From contig DCFZ01000036.1 of assembly GCA_002314455.1 (NCBI GenBank), forward strand, positions 1 through 17,887: 17,887 bases of DNA, in the 5' to 3' direction. The first letter of the stretch is position 1. Each line of letters starts with the position of its first letter. A program made the position numbers and the translations under genes. Of the stretch, positions 1 through 7,111 are shown one piece after another. This DNA is from Lentisphaeria bacterium UBA1791. GTDB lineage: Bacteria; Verrucomicrobiota; Lentisphaeria; Victivallales; Victivallaceae. The notes below the pieces were generated by a model. The model was not told the DNA's origin. It saw only the letters and a program-made list of their open reading frames with translations, and made no database searches.

Positions 1-38
1 GCGGCGCCGCACCCGGCGCCGCAGTTCATTTTTAGGGG
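1..38. repeat. 38-bp hairpin repeat, copy 1
   Basis: This copy is identical over 38 bp to positions 167-204. It contains a perfect 8-bp inverted repeat (GCGGCGCC, 6-nt loop, GGCGCCGC) followed by GTTCATTTTTAGGGG. It touches the window edge, so the full unit may extend to the left. No gene is supported here. Confidence 0.85.
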
Positions 39-121
39 TTGGGGGTAATCTAAATCAAAAAACTACCTTTCGCGCAGTCGCGAGTACCGGAGCGTAGCGA
101 GGAACGGAGCGCGATAGCGCC

Positions 122-204
122 GGGGTCCCCAAAAATAAACCGTAGCCGAGCCGCGTAGCGGTCGGGGCGGCGCCGCACCCGGCGCCGCAGTTCATTTTTA
201 GGGG
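122..204. repeat. Structured intergenic element containing hairpin repeat copy 2
   Basis: Positions 167-204 repeat positions 1-38 exactly; the copies start 166 bp apart. The GC hairpin (167-174 with 181-188) is enclosed by a larger imperfect inverted repeat: CCCCAAAAATAAAC at 127-140 faces GTTCATTTTTAGGGG at 190-204. Smaller palindromes lie nearby: GGGGTCCCC at 122-130, CCGC-GTA-GCGG at 151-161 and GCGC-GATA-GCGC at 108-119. The element starts 2 bp beyond the stop of the M29 gene, so it forms the 3' region of that transcript. It lacks a T-tract and is not a classical intrinsic terminator. It looks like a mosaic intergenic repeat of the REP/MITE kind, with no coding capacity seen. Confidence 0.7.
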
Positions 205-206
205 AA

Positions 207-1430
207 TCAGAAGCTCCACGTTCCTTTTCTGAAAACGGCAATTTTTTTGCCATCCGCCGTAATGCCGTCGATTTCGAGGTCGCGGGTACCGATCATAAAA
301 TCGACGTGGATCATACTGTCGTTGATGCCTTTTTTGCGCAGTTCGGCAGGGGTATATTTCGCATAATCGGCGATGCAGTTGTCAAAGCCGCGGCCGAGCG
401 CGATGTGGCAACAGGCATTTTCGTCAAAGAGGGTGTTGTAAAACAAGATTCCGCTTTGGTTGATCGGGGAATCGTAGGAGATCAACGCACATTCGCCGAG
501 ATAGGCGGCGCCCTTGTCCATAGCGATCAATTTTTCCAGCATTTTCTGGTTGGTGCGCGCTTTTACTTCGACGGCTTTTCCGCGGTGGAAACGGATGGAA
601 AAATCCTCGATCAGCGCTCCCTGCCACGACAGCGGCTTGGAAGCGACGAGCAATCCCTCGGCGACGCCGCGCCTGGGGGAAGTGAAAATTTCTTCCGAGG
701 GGATGTTGGGGTTGAATTCCCTGCCCGCGAGGTCGGTTTCGGCGGCGCCGCAGAAGATGCCGTCGTCGATCAGTCCGACCCGGAAATCGGTACCGTTTGA
801 CGCGCGGTATTCCAAAGCGACGAAACGCTTGGCGTTCAACTCCTTGCAACGGTGGTGCAACTGGCGGTTGTGCGCATTCCAGTTACGGATCGGGTCGCCG
901 TTGGCGCGACTGCAGGAAAGGATGGCTTCCCACAATTTTTCCTCGGCTTTGTCGACGGGGATTTTCGGAAAAACCTTTGCCGCCCACGCCTTGCCGGGGA
1001 CGGCGGCGATGCACCACTGGTGTTTGTTTTCCATCGCATTGCGGTAAGGTTTGATCTTGCGGAGTTTTGCCGCAAGGGTCCGCGCTTGCTTTTCGGCATC
1101 GACACCCGCCATGCCGTCGGGATCATCGGAATCGAGCCACAAGCGGCACGGCAATTTTTTCACCTGATACTGCCAGCGCGCCTTTTCCCAAGGTTCGAGG
1201 GCGGAAAGCCGCTCTTCGCTTTGAAATTTCTGCTCCATTTTGGCGATCGGCATATCAGTCCAGTTGAAAACGACCTTGCCGACGCCGCGGCGGTAACACG
1301 CTTCGACGACCATGCGTACGAAATCGATCTGATCAAACGAAGCAGTCAGTACAACGTCCTGACCGACGTCGGGATTGATTCCCTTTTCGACCAACAGCCA
1401 CGCGTAAGATTCCAAACGTTTGCGATCCAT
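207..1430 (-). CDS. M29-family metallo-aminopeptidase
   Basis: A 407-residue protein resembling the thermophilic aminopeptidases of peptidase family M29 (AmpS/AmpT/PepS type). These are cytoplasmic two-metal exopeptidases that release N-terminal residues. The C-terminal half carries the expected acidic and histidine ligands in order: Glu247 in NPNIPSEE, Glu313 in LGECALI, Glu337 and His342 in DENACCHIALG, and His375 and Asp377 in MIHVDFMIG. Length and spacing match the family, so the enzyme should be active. The ATG is preceded by AAGGAG at good spacing. The gene starts 20 bp after the PHP gene stop, so the two are probably co-transcribed. Its 3' end abuts the repeat element. The peptide substrate is not predictable from sequence. 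Confidence 0.9.
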   Translation of the reverse strand: MDRKRLESYAWLLVEKGINPDVGQDVVLTASFDQIDFVRMVVEACYRRGVGKVVFNWTDMPIAKMEQKFQSEERLSALEPWEKARWQYQVKKLPCRLWLDSDDPDGMAGVDAEKQARTLAAKLRKIKPYRNAMENKHQWCIAAVPGKAWAAKVFPKIPVDKAEEKLWEAILSCSRANGDPIRNWNAHNRQLHHRCKELNAKRFVALEYRASNGTDFRVGLIDDGIFCGAAETDLAGREFNPNIPSEEIFTSPRRGVAEGLLVASKPLSWQGALIEDFSIRFHRGKAVEVKARTNQKMLEKLIAMDKGAAYLGECALISYDSPINQSGILFYNTLFDENACCHIALGRGFDNCIADYAKYTPAELRKKGINDSMIHVDFMIGTRDLEIDGITADGKKIAVFRKGTWSF

Positions 1431-1450
1431 GATATACTCCTTAATTGGGT

Positions 1451-2308
1451 TTATGAAAAAAGATCATTTTTCCTGGCGATCAGCGTATCGAGCAGTTCGT
1501 CGGGGACGGAAAGTCCGCCCATTCCGACGCCGAGTTGCGCACTGGAATGATCGCCGTGAAAGTCGCTGCCGCCGCTGGCAGAAAGGTTGAAATCGTGTGC
1601 CGCCTGCAGGAGCATCTGCGTTTCCGGCGGCCCGAAAAGGCTGTAGTAACACTCGAGTGCATCCAACCCCAGCGGCGCGAACCGGCGGCAGAAACGGCGC
1701 ACAAAAGCCGATTCGTTGCGCTGGCGGTAAACAGGATGCGCCCAGACAGCGACGCCGTGCGCAGCGTGAATGACTTCGATCGCCGCCGCGGGTTCGGGCG
1801 TCTTGCGCCGGACATAGGCGGGGCGGTTGTGGCCGAGGAGCTTGTGAAAGACTTCTTGAGAATCCGCAAAACCGTATCGCCGGCACAGCGCGGCGGCGAA
1901 ATGCGGTCGCCCGATCGAGGAGGCGTCGGAAAAGCGGGCAAATTCCGGTTCATCCATCGCCAGCGGATAGCCGAGCGATTTCAGTTTGAGAAAGATCATC
2001 TCGTTGCGGCGACACCGCTCCGCGCGCTGCGCCGCGAGGAAATCAAGAAGCGCTTCGTTGCGATGATCGATAAAAAGTCCGACGATATGGATCTCTTTGC
2101 TGGAAAAATTCGTCGACAGCTCCACTCCGGGCACGGCGACAAGTTGCGGAAAGTGTTTCGCCGCCGTCAGAAATCCGTCGATCCCGGCGACGGTATCGTG
2201 GTCGGTCAAGGCGACTGCCGACAAATTGATCGCCGCGGCAAGTTCCGGAAGCTTTTCCGGCGCGACCGTCCCGTCGGAAGCGCAACTGTGGGTATGCAGA
2301 TCAATCAC
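1451..2308 (-). CDS. PHP-domain phosphoesterase (YciV/TrpH/RNase AM-like)
   Basis: A 285-residue stand-alone PHP protein. The metal-binding set is complete: His5 and His7 in the DLHTHS opening, Asp12, His37 in ALTDHDT, Glu63 in GVELS, His74, His136 in GRPHFA, His191 in WAHP, and Asp249 and His251 in GSDFHG. This arrangement is typical of the trinuclear YciV family, characterised members of which act on 5'-ends of small RNA or DNA fragments or on 3',5'-bisphosphonucleotides. Which substrate applies here is inference. The start is GTG, chosen because HTH must sit at the N-terminus and an AAGGTG ribosome site lies just upstream. It is the first gene of a pair with the M29 aminopeptidase, and 118 bp separate it from the solute-binding protein gene. 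Confidence 0.9.
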   Translation of the reverse strand: MIDLHTHSCASDGTVAPEKLPELAAAINLSAVALTDHDTVAGIDGFLTAAKHFPQLVAVPGVELSTNFSSKEIHIVGLFIDHRNEALLDFLAAQRAERCRRNEMIFLKLKSLGYPLAMDEPEFARFSDASSIGRPHFAAALCRRYGFADSQEVFHKLLGHNRPAYVRRKTPEPAAAIEVIHAAHGVAVWAHPVYRQRNESAFVRRFCRRFAPLGLDALECYYSLFGPPETQMLLQAAHDFNLSASGGSDFHGDHSSAQLGVGMGGLSVPDELLDTLIARKNDLFS

Positions 2309-2351
2309 AATTCACCTTTTTTCCCGACGTTCCGCCCGACAGAGGTAGACG

Positions 2352-2423
2352 TTACAGCACCTTGGCGACTTTTGCCGCCAAAGCAATCCCGAGCGTGACG
2401 ACAGCCATCGTCACGCCACGCAT
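2352..2423 (-). CDS. Possible 23-residue hydrophobic peptide
   Basis: A short ATG frame starts 3 bp after the stop of the solute-binding protein gene. It encodes a peptide that is almost wholly hydrophobic after the first five residues (TMAVVTLGIALAAKVAKVL), long enough for one membrane helix. No clear ribosome-binding site is visible, and the frame coincides with two hairpins in the DNA, so it may be chance. It could also be a decayed start of a transporter membrane subunit, which often follows a solute-binding gene. Confidence 0.2.
   Translation of the reverse strand: MRGVTMAVVTLGIALAAKVAKVL
2362..2416 (-). other. Two hairpins between the solute-binding protein and PHP genes
   Basis: A perfect 9-bp stem with a 6-nt loop (2393-2401 with 2408-2416, GCGTGACGA/TCGTCACGC) is followed on the minus strand by a 6-bp stem (2362-2367 with 2376-2381, TTGGCG/CGCCAA). 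Neither is followed by a T-run. They could slow or process transcripts leaving the solute-binding gene, but a standard intrinsic terminator is not present. Confidence 0.4.
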
Positions 2424-2426
2424 TTT

Positions 2427-3176
2427 TTACTTGTGCAAATGAGAGTGGATGATTTCCTGAAGCCGTCCGGAGCGTTGCATTTTTTCCAGCTCCGCATTGA
2501 ATTTTTCGCGCAGCTTGGCATTGTTTTTGCTGAAAGCGAAAGCGTATTCTTTTTCGACCAGCACCATCGGCAAAATCTGCAGTTTGCCGGGGTTTTTCGC
2601 ACAATAGACTTCCGCAAGTTCACGGTCGCAAGTAACCGCGTCGATCCGTTTGGCAAGCAAAGCGTCCACCGCGTTGCCGACGGTGCCGAAACGCTCGGGG
2701 ATGCCGTAATGCTTGGTGAAGTAAGTATCGCTCGCCGATCCCTGCTGAACACCGACCCGGATTTTCTCGTTTTTCAGATCTTCCAGCGTACCGATCGTGG
2801 TTTCCATCGGGACGAGCACGATCTGCGTCGTCGTCGCATAGGGAATCGAAAAATCAACGGTCTCTTTGCGTTCCTCGGTGATCGTCAGCGTGCACGCGCC
2901 GAGATTGCACTTATCTTTTGCCACGGCGAGGAGCACCGCATCTATTTTCATATCGATAAAATCCAACTCGTAGCCGAGATTTTTTGCGATCTCGGTCACG
3001 ATCTCAACATCGATGCCGTTGAGCTTGCCGTTTTCAAAATTGACATACGGGGGGAAATTGGCATCGGTCGCGACGATCAATTTCTTTTTGCCGTCGTCTT
3101 TCTTGCCGCAACCGGCGACCAACAACATTCCGGCGCAAAAAACCGCCGCCAACAACATCAAACTCAGTTTTTTCAT
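2427..3176 (-). CDS. Family 3 solute-binding lipoprotein, polar amino acid ABC type
   Basis: A 249-residue periplasmic ligand-binding protein. The ATG at 3176 is preferred over longer frames because it begins a lipoprotein signal peptide (MKKLSLMLLAAVF...) ending in a lipobox with Cys23 (LLVAGC). The mature protein has the bacterial extracellular solute-binding family 3 (PF00497) pattern: DANFPPYVNFENGKLNGIDVE at the start, the TITEERKETVDFSIPY segment containing the arginine that usually holds the ligand carboxylate, and IDAVTCDRELAE near the second lobe. The family delivers amino acids to an ABC permease. No permease or ATPase gene lies in the window, so this is an orphan or works with a distant transporter. 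The upstream ribosome site is only a weak purine-rich stretch. Confidence 0.88.
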   Translation of the reverse strand: MKKLSLMLLAAVFCAGMLLVAGCGKKDDGKKKLIVATDANFPPYVNFENGKLNGIDVEIVTEIAKNLGYELDFIDMKIDAVLLAVAKDKCNLGACTLTITEERKETVDFSIPYATTTQIVLVPMETTIGTLEDLKNEKIRVGVQQGSASDTYFTKHYGIPERFGTVGNAVDALLAKRIDAVTCDRELAEVYCAKNPGKLQILPMVLVEKEYAFAFSKNNAKLREKFNAELEKMQRSGRLQEIIHSHLHK

Positions 3177-3227
3177 ATACTTTGCTCTTTCTTGTTTCGA
3201 TTTGTTCAAGTGAAGTCTCATCTTTAT

Positions 3228-3256
3228 AATATGCCGCCTCATCTTGAATTTTTCAA
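3228..3256 (-). promoter_or_regulatory. Possible promoter for the solute-binding protein gene
   Basis: On the minus strand, TTGAAA (3251-3256) and CATATT (3228-3233) are separated by 17 bp, inside the end of the LexA-like gene and the 62-bp gap before the lipoprotein start. The -10 match is only 4 of 6. A 6-bp inverted repeat, CTTGAA/TTCAAG (3243-3257), overlaps the -35 and could be an operator. Support is weak. Confidence 0.3.
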
Positions 3257-3841
3257 GTCTTTCGCGGGAAATATCATTTCCCGATAAGAACGCCGGATCG
3301 AAAGCACGACGCCGAAAACGCGTTGAAAAGGATCCCTTCCGAAAAAATGAGTGATCCGGATTCCATTGGGCGTACCGGTGACGACAAGCTCGCCGGCTTC
3401 CGGAACCGCGCACCATTCGGCGATCCCAAGATCACCCTCAAAAATACCGACGTCGTGGAGCGAATCATCCGGCACGAGGAAAGCAAAACAATTTTTGCGC
3501 GTCCGCGGTAAAACGCAGAGCATATAATCCGACACGTCCTGCTCCGCAAGATCGCGGCTTTCATCCAATTTTTTCAACAGCGGGAGATAGCGCAAAACAT
3601 TGAAAAAACGCGGATCTCTCAACGTGATGCTCCGCGCCTGCGTCGTGCGGTGCAAATAACCTTTGCGGGCAAGGATCGTCAAATGCGCTTGCATCGTGGA
3701 ATCGCTTTTTCCGAAATGCAGCGCACACTCGTGCACCGTCGGCGCCATACCGCCGTGAAGCGTGATGAACTCGGTGACGAACTCCAACAGCGCAAACTGT
3801 TTCGCCGTCAACGTCAAACGATGCCCGTCAGCGGACAACAA
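3239..3841 (-). CDS. LexA-like regulator lacking autocleavage features
   Basis: About 200 residues with the LexA layout. Residues 8-75 form the winged helix (LTAKQFALLEFVTEF, GGMAPTVHECALHFG, HLTILARKGYLHRTTQARS). Residues 118-186 form a peptidase S24-like fold (FAFLVPDDSLHDVGIFEGDL) with the LexA-type end RVFGVVLSIRRSY. The nucleophile-position Ser127 is kept in DDSL. The Ala-Gly cleavage site expected near residues 86-97 is absent (LPLLKKLDESRD), and the lysine expected in the EATVK-type strand is not found (NGIRITHFF). It probably binds DNA but does not self-cleave like canonical LexA. The likely start is TTG at 3841 or 3838, just after GGTGGG; an in-frame stop lies at 3851-3853. The start overlaps the lipoprotein stop by 14 bp, implying translational coupling. 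Confidence 0.8.
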   Translation of the reverse strand: MLSADGHRLTLTAKQFALLEFVTEFITLHGGMAPTVHECALHFGKSDSTMQAHLTILARKGYLHRTTQARSITLRDPRFFNVLRYLPLLKKLDESRDLAEQDVSDYMLCVLPRTRKNCFAFLVPDDSLHDVGIFEGDLGIAEWCAVPEAGELVVTGTPNGIRITHFFGRDPFQRVFGVVLSIRRSYREMIFPAKDLKNSR

Positions 3842-4295
3842 AACCCACCATCAGAATTCTGACTTCGCCGTCGGCATCACAGACCGTCCGCACGATGTAA
3901 GGCAGATCGATCACCTGACGTTTTCCGTCGACTTCTTTTTCAAAGGAAAGCTTCCAGACGTATTCGCAAAGCGCCCCCTTGCGGAAAACATCGACGAATT
4001 TTGCCTCCTGCAGAGAACCGAGTTTTTCTGTGACCCACTTCATCTGATCGGTGAAGTAGGCGCGCTGGTCGCGCTCCGGCAACTTCCCCTGCAGAACAGG
4101 TTTGAGCAAGGCAAAATCGTTTTGCCTGACCGCCGCGAGAAAGGCTTGCATATACTGCATGGACAGTTGTTGCCCCTTTTGGATCGCCACTTCATCCTGC
4201 TCGCAGAATTTCGGCGCTTCGGGTTTGACATCCTGCGATTGGCACCCCGCAATAAAACCAAGCGCGATCGCGCAAGCCAAAGAGATCCACTTCAT
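3828..4295 (-). CDS. Small lipoprotein, NTF2/DUF-like, unknown function
   Basis: A 155-residue protein. The ATG at 4295 is chosen because TAAGGATG lies at good distance and the product then starts with a lipoprotein signal (MKWISLACAIALGFIAGC, lipid-carrying Cys18). The mature part has a helical N-terminal half (AIQKGQQLSMQYMQAFLAAV) and a strand-rich C-terminal half (ALCEYVWKLSFEKEV, VIDLPYIVRTVC, VRILMVGFVV), which suggests an NTF2-like cone fold. I do not recognise the family and no catalytic residues stand out. It lies 11 bp after mutM and overlaps the LexA-like start, so it is an internal gene of the metK operon. Confidence 0.75.
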   Translation of the reverse strand: MKWISLACAIALGFIAGCQSQDVKPEAPKFCEQDEVAIQKGQQLSMQYMQAFLAAVRQNDFALLKPVLQGKLPERDQRAYFTDQMKWVTEKLGSLQEAKFVDVFRKGALCEYVWKLSFEKEVDGKRQVIDLPYIVRTVCDADGEVRILMVGFVVR

Positions 4296-4306
4296 CTTGA
4301 ACATCC

Positions 4307-5131
4307 TTATTTTTGACATTTCGAGCAGAAAAAGGAACTGCGTCCGCTCTGCCGGATCACTTGAATGATGTTGCCGCAAACGGGGCACGCTTCGCCCGCT
4401 TTGCCGTAGACGTGCAAGTGTTGAACGAATTTTCCCTCGCTCCCGTCGACGTTGCGGAAATCGGCGATGGTCGTGCCGCCGTCGGCAATCGCCTGCGTCA
4501 AAATGGAAACGGCGCATTCAGCCAAAGCGTGACACTCTTTTTTCGTCAGCGACGCCGCTTCGCGGTCGGGGCGGACTTTGGCGGCAAAAAGCGTTTCCGC
4601 CGTGTAAATGTTGCCGATTCCGGCGACGACGGCGTTGTCCATCAAAAAGCATTTGACGCTCGTTTTCCGCTTCCGCGACTGACCATATAGATAATTGCCG
4701 TCAAAATCCCCTGAAAGCGGCTCTACGCCGAGCCCGGCGAGCTTCGCCGGCATTTTCCCGGGGGCGGAAAGGTCGCACACTTCAAGTAAGCTGAAGCGGC
4801 GCGGACACTCGAAGCGGAAGATCAATCCGTTGTCGAGATAAAAGAAAACGTGTTCGTGTTTGCGGCGCGGCACGCTTTCCGACTCGACGCGCACGACGCC
4901 CGACATTCCGAAGTGCATCAAAACGCCTCTGCCGTCATCGAGATCGGCAATAAGGTAACGCCCCCTCCGGCGGACGCCGGTAAAAGTACGCCCCTCAAGA
5001 TGCGCCTTTTCGAGCGGCGCAAGCGGCGTGCGCATTTTGGGCGAAAAGATCTCGACGCGGACAATGCCTCTATCGGTCAGCGCGCGGCGAAGCGCCCGAC
5101 CGATCGACTCCGCTTCGGGAAGTTCCGGCAT
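4307..5131 (-). CDS. mutM: Formamidopyrimidine-DNA glycosylase
   Basis: A 274-residue base-excision repair glycosylase/AP lyase that removes 8-oxoguanine and formamidopyrimidines. The N-terminus MPELPEAE gives the catalytic Pro2 and Glu3. Residues of the void-filling loop are present (Met76 in HFGMSG; Arg111/112 and Phe113 in CPRRF). Asn174 lies in GIGNIYTAE. The C-terminal zinc finger is complete (Cys249, Cys252, Cys269, Cys272) and the protein ends in CQK, as in E. coli Fpg. The position equivalent to Lys57 is Arg58 (RRRGRYL), a conservative change. The start follows an AGGGGGG ribosome site and lies 27 bp after thyX. Confidence 0.95.
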   Translation of the reverse strand: MPELPEAESIGRALRRALTDRGIVRVEIFSPKMRTPLAPLEKAHLEGRTFTGVRRRGRYLIADLDDGRGVLMHFGMSGVVRVESESVPRRKHEHVFFYLDNGLIFRFECPRRFSLLEVCDLSAPGKMPAKLAGLGVEPLSGDFDGNYLYGQSRKRKTSVKCFLMDNAVVAGIGNIYTAETLFAAKVRPDREAASLTKKECHALAECAVSILTQAIADGGTTIADFRNVDGSEGKFVQHLHVYGKAGEACPVCGNIIQVIRQSGRSSFFCSKCQK

Positions 5132-5158
5132 ACGACGCCCCCCTTTGTTACGCCGGGA

Positions 5159-5854
5159 TTACCAGACTTGCCCCTTGCTTTCATAGTAAGCGGCGACGTT
5201 GGGCACGATCGGTTTGATCAGTTGCTTGATCGCCTTGGCATATTCCTGAATTTCCGCCTGGGCGTGATCGCTGTCGCGCAATTCGAGGAAATGCAGCAGA
5301 TTGGAAAGATCGACCGTACCCCAGAAAGTCACCATCATATTTTGCGGCAAAACACCGCGCGCCTGCTCCCGGCAGACGCCGGCAGCGAGGAGATCTTCGT
5401 AGAGTTTCAACGAAAGTTGATTGTGGTCAAAAATCTGCTTGCGAAGCGCGGCGTCGTCAAAATCGGGGTCGGCGTAGGAGGCCTGACGATTGTTTTCCGA
5501 CTGACGGCGCAGATGCTCCGGCGTGTAGAATTCCATGTCGATTTCCGTGTAGCGGCGGCTGATCTCGTTGTAGCTCCACGTGCGGTGACGATGCCACTGA
5601 CCGCGAATGAACAAGGGGCAATGGACGCTGAAGGTAAAAACCAGATGTTCCAGCGGACTGGTATGCCGGTTGTCGATCAGATAGGCAAGAAGTTTCACGT
5701 CGCGCTCATCCATCTCTTTTTTCAATTTTCCGAAAGAGACGCGGGCGGCGTTGACGATCGTGCTTTCACTGCCGAGGTGGTCGATCAGACCGACCCAGCC
5801 CTGACCACCGAGCACTTTGACGTGATTTTCCGGCGGGACGTTGAGGTGTTCCAT
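5159..5854 (-). CDS. thyX: Flavin-dependent thymidylate synthase
   Basis: A 231-residue ThyX, which makes dTMP from dUMP using methylenetetrahydrofolate, FAD and NADPH. The diagnostic motif RHRxxSxNxxSxR is present as RHRTWSYNEISRR: Arg89-His90-Arg91, Ser94, Asn96, the active-site Ser99 and Arg101. The downstream helix LPQNMMVTFWGTVDLSNLL and HFLELR are typical of the family. It is 40 bp after metK with an AAGGAAG ribosome site. No thyA is in the window, so ThyX may be the only thymidylate synthase, which would need the whole genome to confirm. Its position after metK and before mutM groups nucleotide supply with one-carbon metabolism and DNA repair. Confidence 0.97.
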   Translation of the reverse strand: MEHLNVPPENHVKVLGGQGWVGLIDHLGSESTIVNAARVSFGKLKKEMDERDVKLLAYLIDNRHTSPLEHLVFTFSVHCPLFIRGQWHRHRTWSYNEISRRYTEIDMEFYTPEHLRRQSENNRQASYADPDFDDAALRKQIFDHNQLSLKLYEDLLAAGVCREQARGVLPQNMMVTFWGTVDLSNLLHFLELRDSDHAQAEIQEYAKAIKQLIKPIVPNVAAYYESKGQVW

Positions 5855-5894
5855 CTTGTTCTTCCTTGTTTATCGGTTAAAAACTTCGTTGCGT

Positions 5895-7091
5895 TTACTT
5901 TTTGCGCGGAAAAACCGTTGCCGCACGAATGAGCGCGTCGACCTTGTCGCACTTTTCCCACGGGAAAAGATCGCGCCCGAAATGGCCGTACGCCGTCGTG
6001 TCGCGGTAATGCCAGTTTTTCGGGTGTTTCAAGTCGAGCGCCTTGATGATTTCGGCGGGCCGCAGATCAAAAACGACGCGCACGAGCTTCTCAAAATCCG
6101 CATCGTTGAAAACGCCGGTGCCGTACGTGTCGACGTTGATGCTCAACGGCTGGGCGACGCCGATCGCGTAGGAAACCTGAACTTCGCACTTGTGCGCAAG
6201 CTGAGCCGCGACGATATTTTTGGCGATGTAGCGGCAGAAATACGCCGCCGATCGGTCGACCTTGGAAGGATCCTTGCCCGAAAAGGCACCGCCGCCGTGC
6301 GAACCGACGCCGCCGTAGGTATCGACGATGATCTTCCGCCCGGTCAAACCGGTGTCGCCATGCGGTCCGCCGATCTCAAAGCACCCCGTCGGGTTGACGA
6401 AGTAGCGGACGTCGCTGTGGAGCAACTGCGCGGGGATCACCTCTTTGACGATCTCGCGCGTCATCTCTTCCAGAAATTCTTTCGGCATCTCGGGCGCGTG
6501 CTGATGCGACAGCACGATCGACTCGACGCGCACCGGACGACCGTCGCGGTAGCGGATGGAAACCTGCGACTTGGCGTCGGGGCGCAGATAGCGCGCCACC
6601 GCGGGATCGCTCTTGCGGCGCCTGGCAAATTCCTGCACGATGCGGTGCGCGTAAAGCAACGTCGCCGGCATCAATTCCGGCGTTTCGTCGCTCGCGTAGC
6701 CGAACATCATCCCCTGATCGCCGGCGCCCTGCTCGTGGCTCGTCGCTTCATCGACATTGACGCCCATCGCGATGTCGGGACTTTGGGCGTGGATATAAAT
6801 TTCGACCGCGAGGTCGTCGGCATTGAAGCCGAGCCCCGGCTGGTCATAACCGATCTCGCGAACCGCCCGACGCACGACCTTTTCCCAATCAACTTTGGCT
6901 TTGGTCGTAATCTCGCCGGAAACGACGACGCGATCGGTCGTCGCCAACGCTTCGCAGGCGACGCGGCTGTCGGGATCCTGCTCCAAACAGGCATCGAGTA
7001 CGGAATCGGAGATCCGGTCGCAAACCTTGTCGGGATGCCCCTCTGAAACGGATTCGGAAGTAAAGACGTGTTCTGCACGTATTTTACTCAT
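5895..7091 (-). CDS. metK: S-adenosylmethionine synthetase
   Basis: A 398-residue methionine adenosyltransferase producing SAM from methionine and ATP in the cytoplasm. Signature motifs are intact: GHPDK at 18-22, GAGDQGMMFGYA from 122, and the phosphate-binding GGGAFSGKD at 266-274. Length is normal for the family. The ATG has AAGGAG five bases upstream. It is the first gene after a strong terminator whose T-run ends only 20 bp before the start codon, so the way its transcript begins is unclear. It leads the metK-thyX-mutM-lipoprotein-lexA-like cluster. Confidence 0.98.
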   Translation of the reverse strand: MSKIRAEHVFTSESVSEGHPDKVCDRISDSVLDACLEQDPDSRVACEALATTDRVVVSGEITTKAKVDWEKVVRRAVREIGYDQPGLGFNADDLAVEIYIHAQSPDIAMGVNVDEATSHEQGAGDQGMMFGYASDETPELMPATLLYAHRIVQEFARRRKSDPAVARYLRPDAKSQVSIRYRDGRPVRVESIVLSHQHAPEMPKEFLEEMTREIVKEVIPAQLLHSDVRYFVNPTGCFEIGGPHGDTGLTGRKIIVDTYGGVGSHGGGAFSGKDPSKVDRSAAYFCRYIAKNIVAAQLAHKCEVQVSYAIGVAQPLSINVDTYGTGVFNDADFEKLVRVVFDLRPAEIIKALDLKHPKNWHYRDTTAYGHFGRDLFPWEKCDKVDALIRAATVFPRKK

Positions 7092-7111
7092 AACAACTCC
7101 TTATAAAACAG

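Noticed and set aside
50..253. A 67-codon frame at the left edge
   Set aside because: It is Arg-rich, runs through the hairpin repeat and overlaps the M29 gene end; this is a by-product of the palindromic repeat.
730..745. GGCGGCGCCGCAG inside the M29 gene as another repeat copy
   Set aside because: Only about 12 bases match and they encode conserved-frame residues; the flanking repeat sequence is absent.
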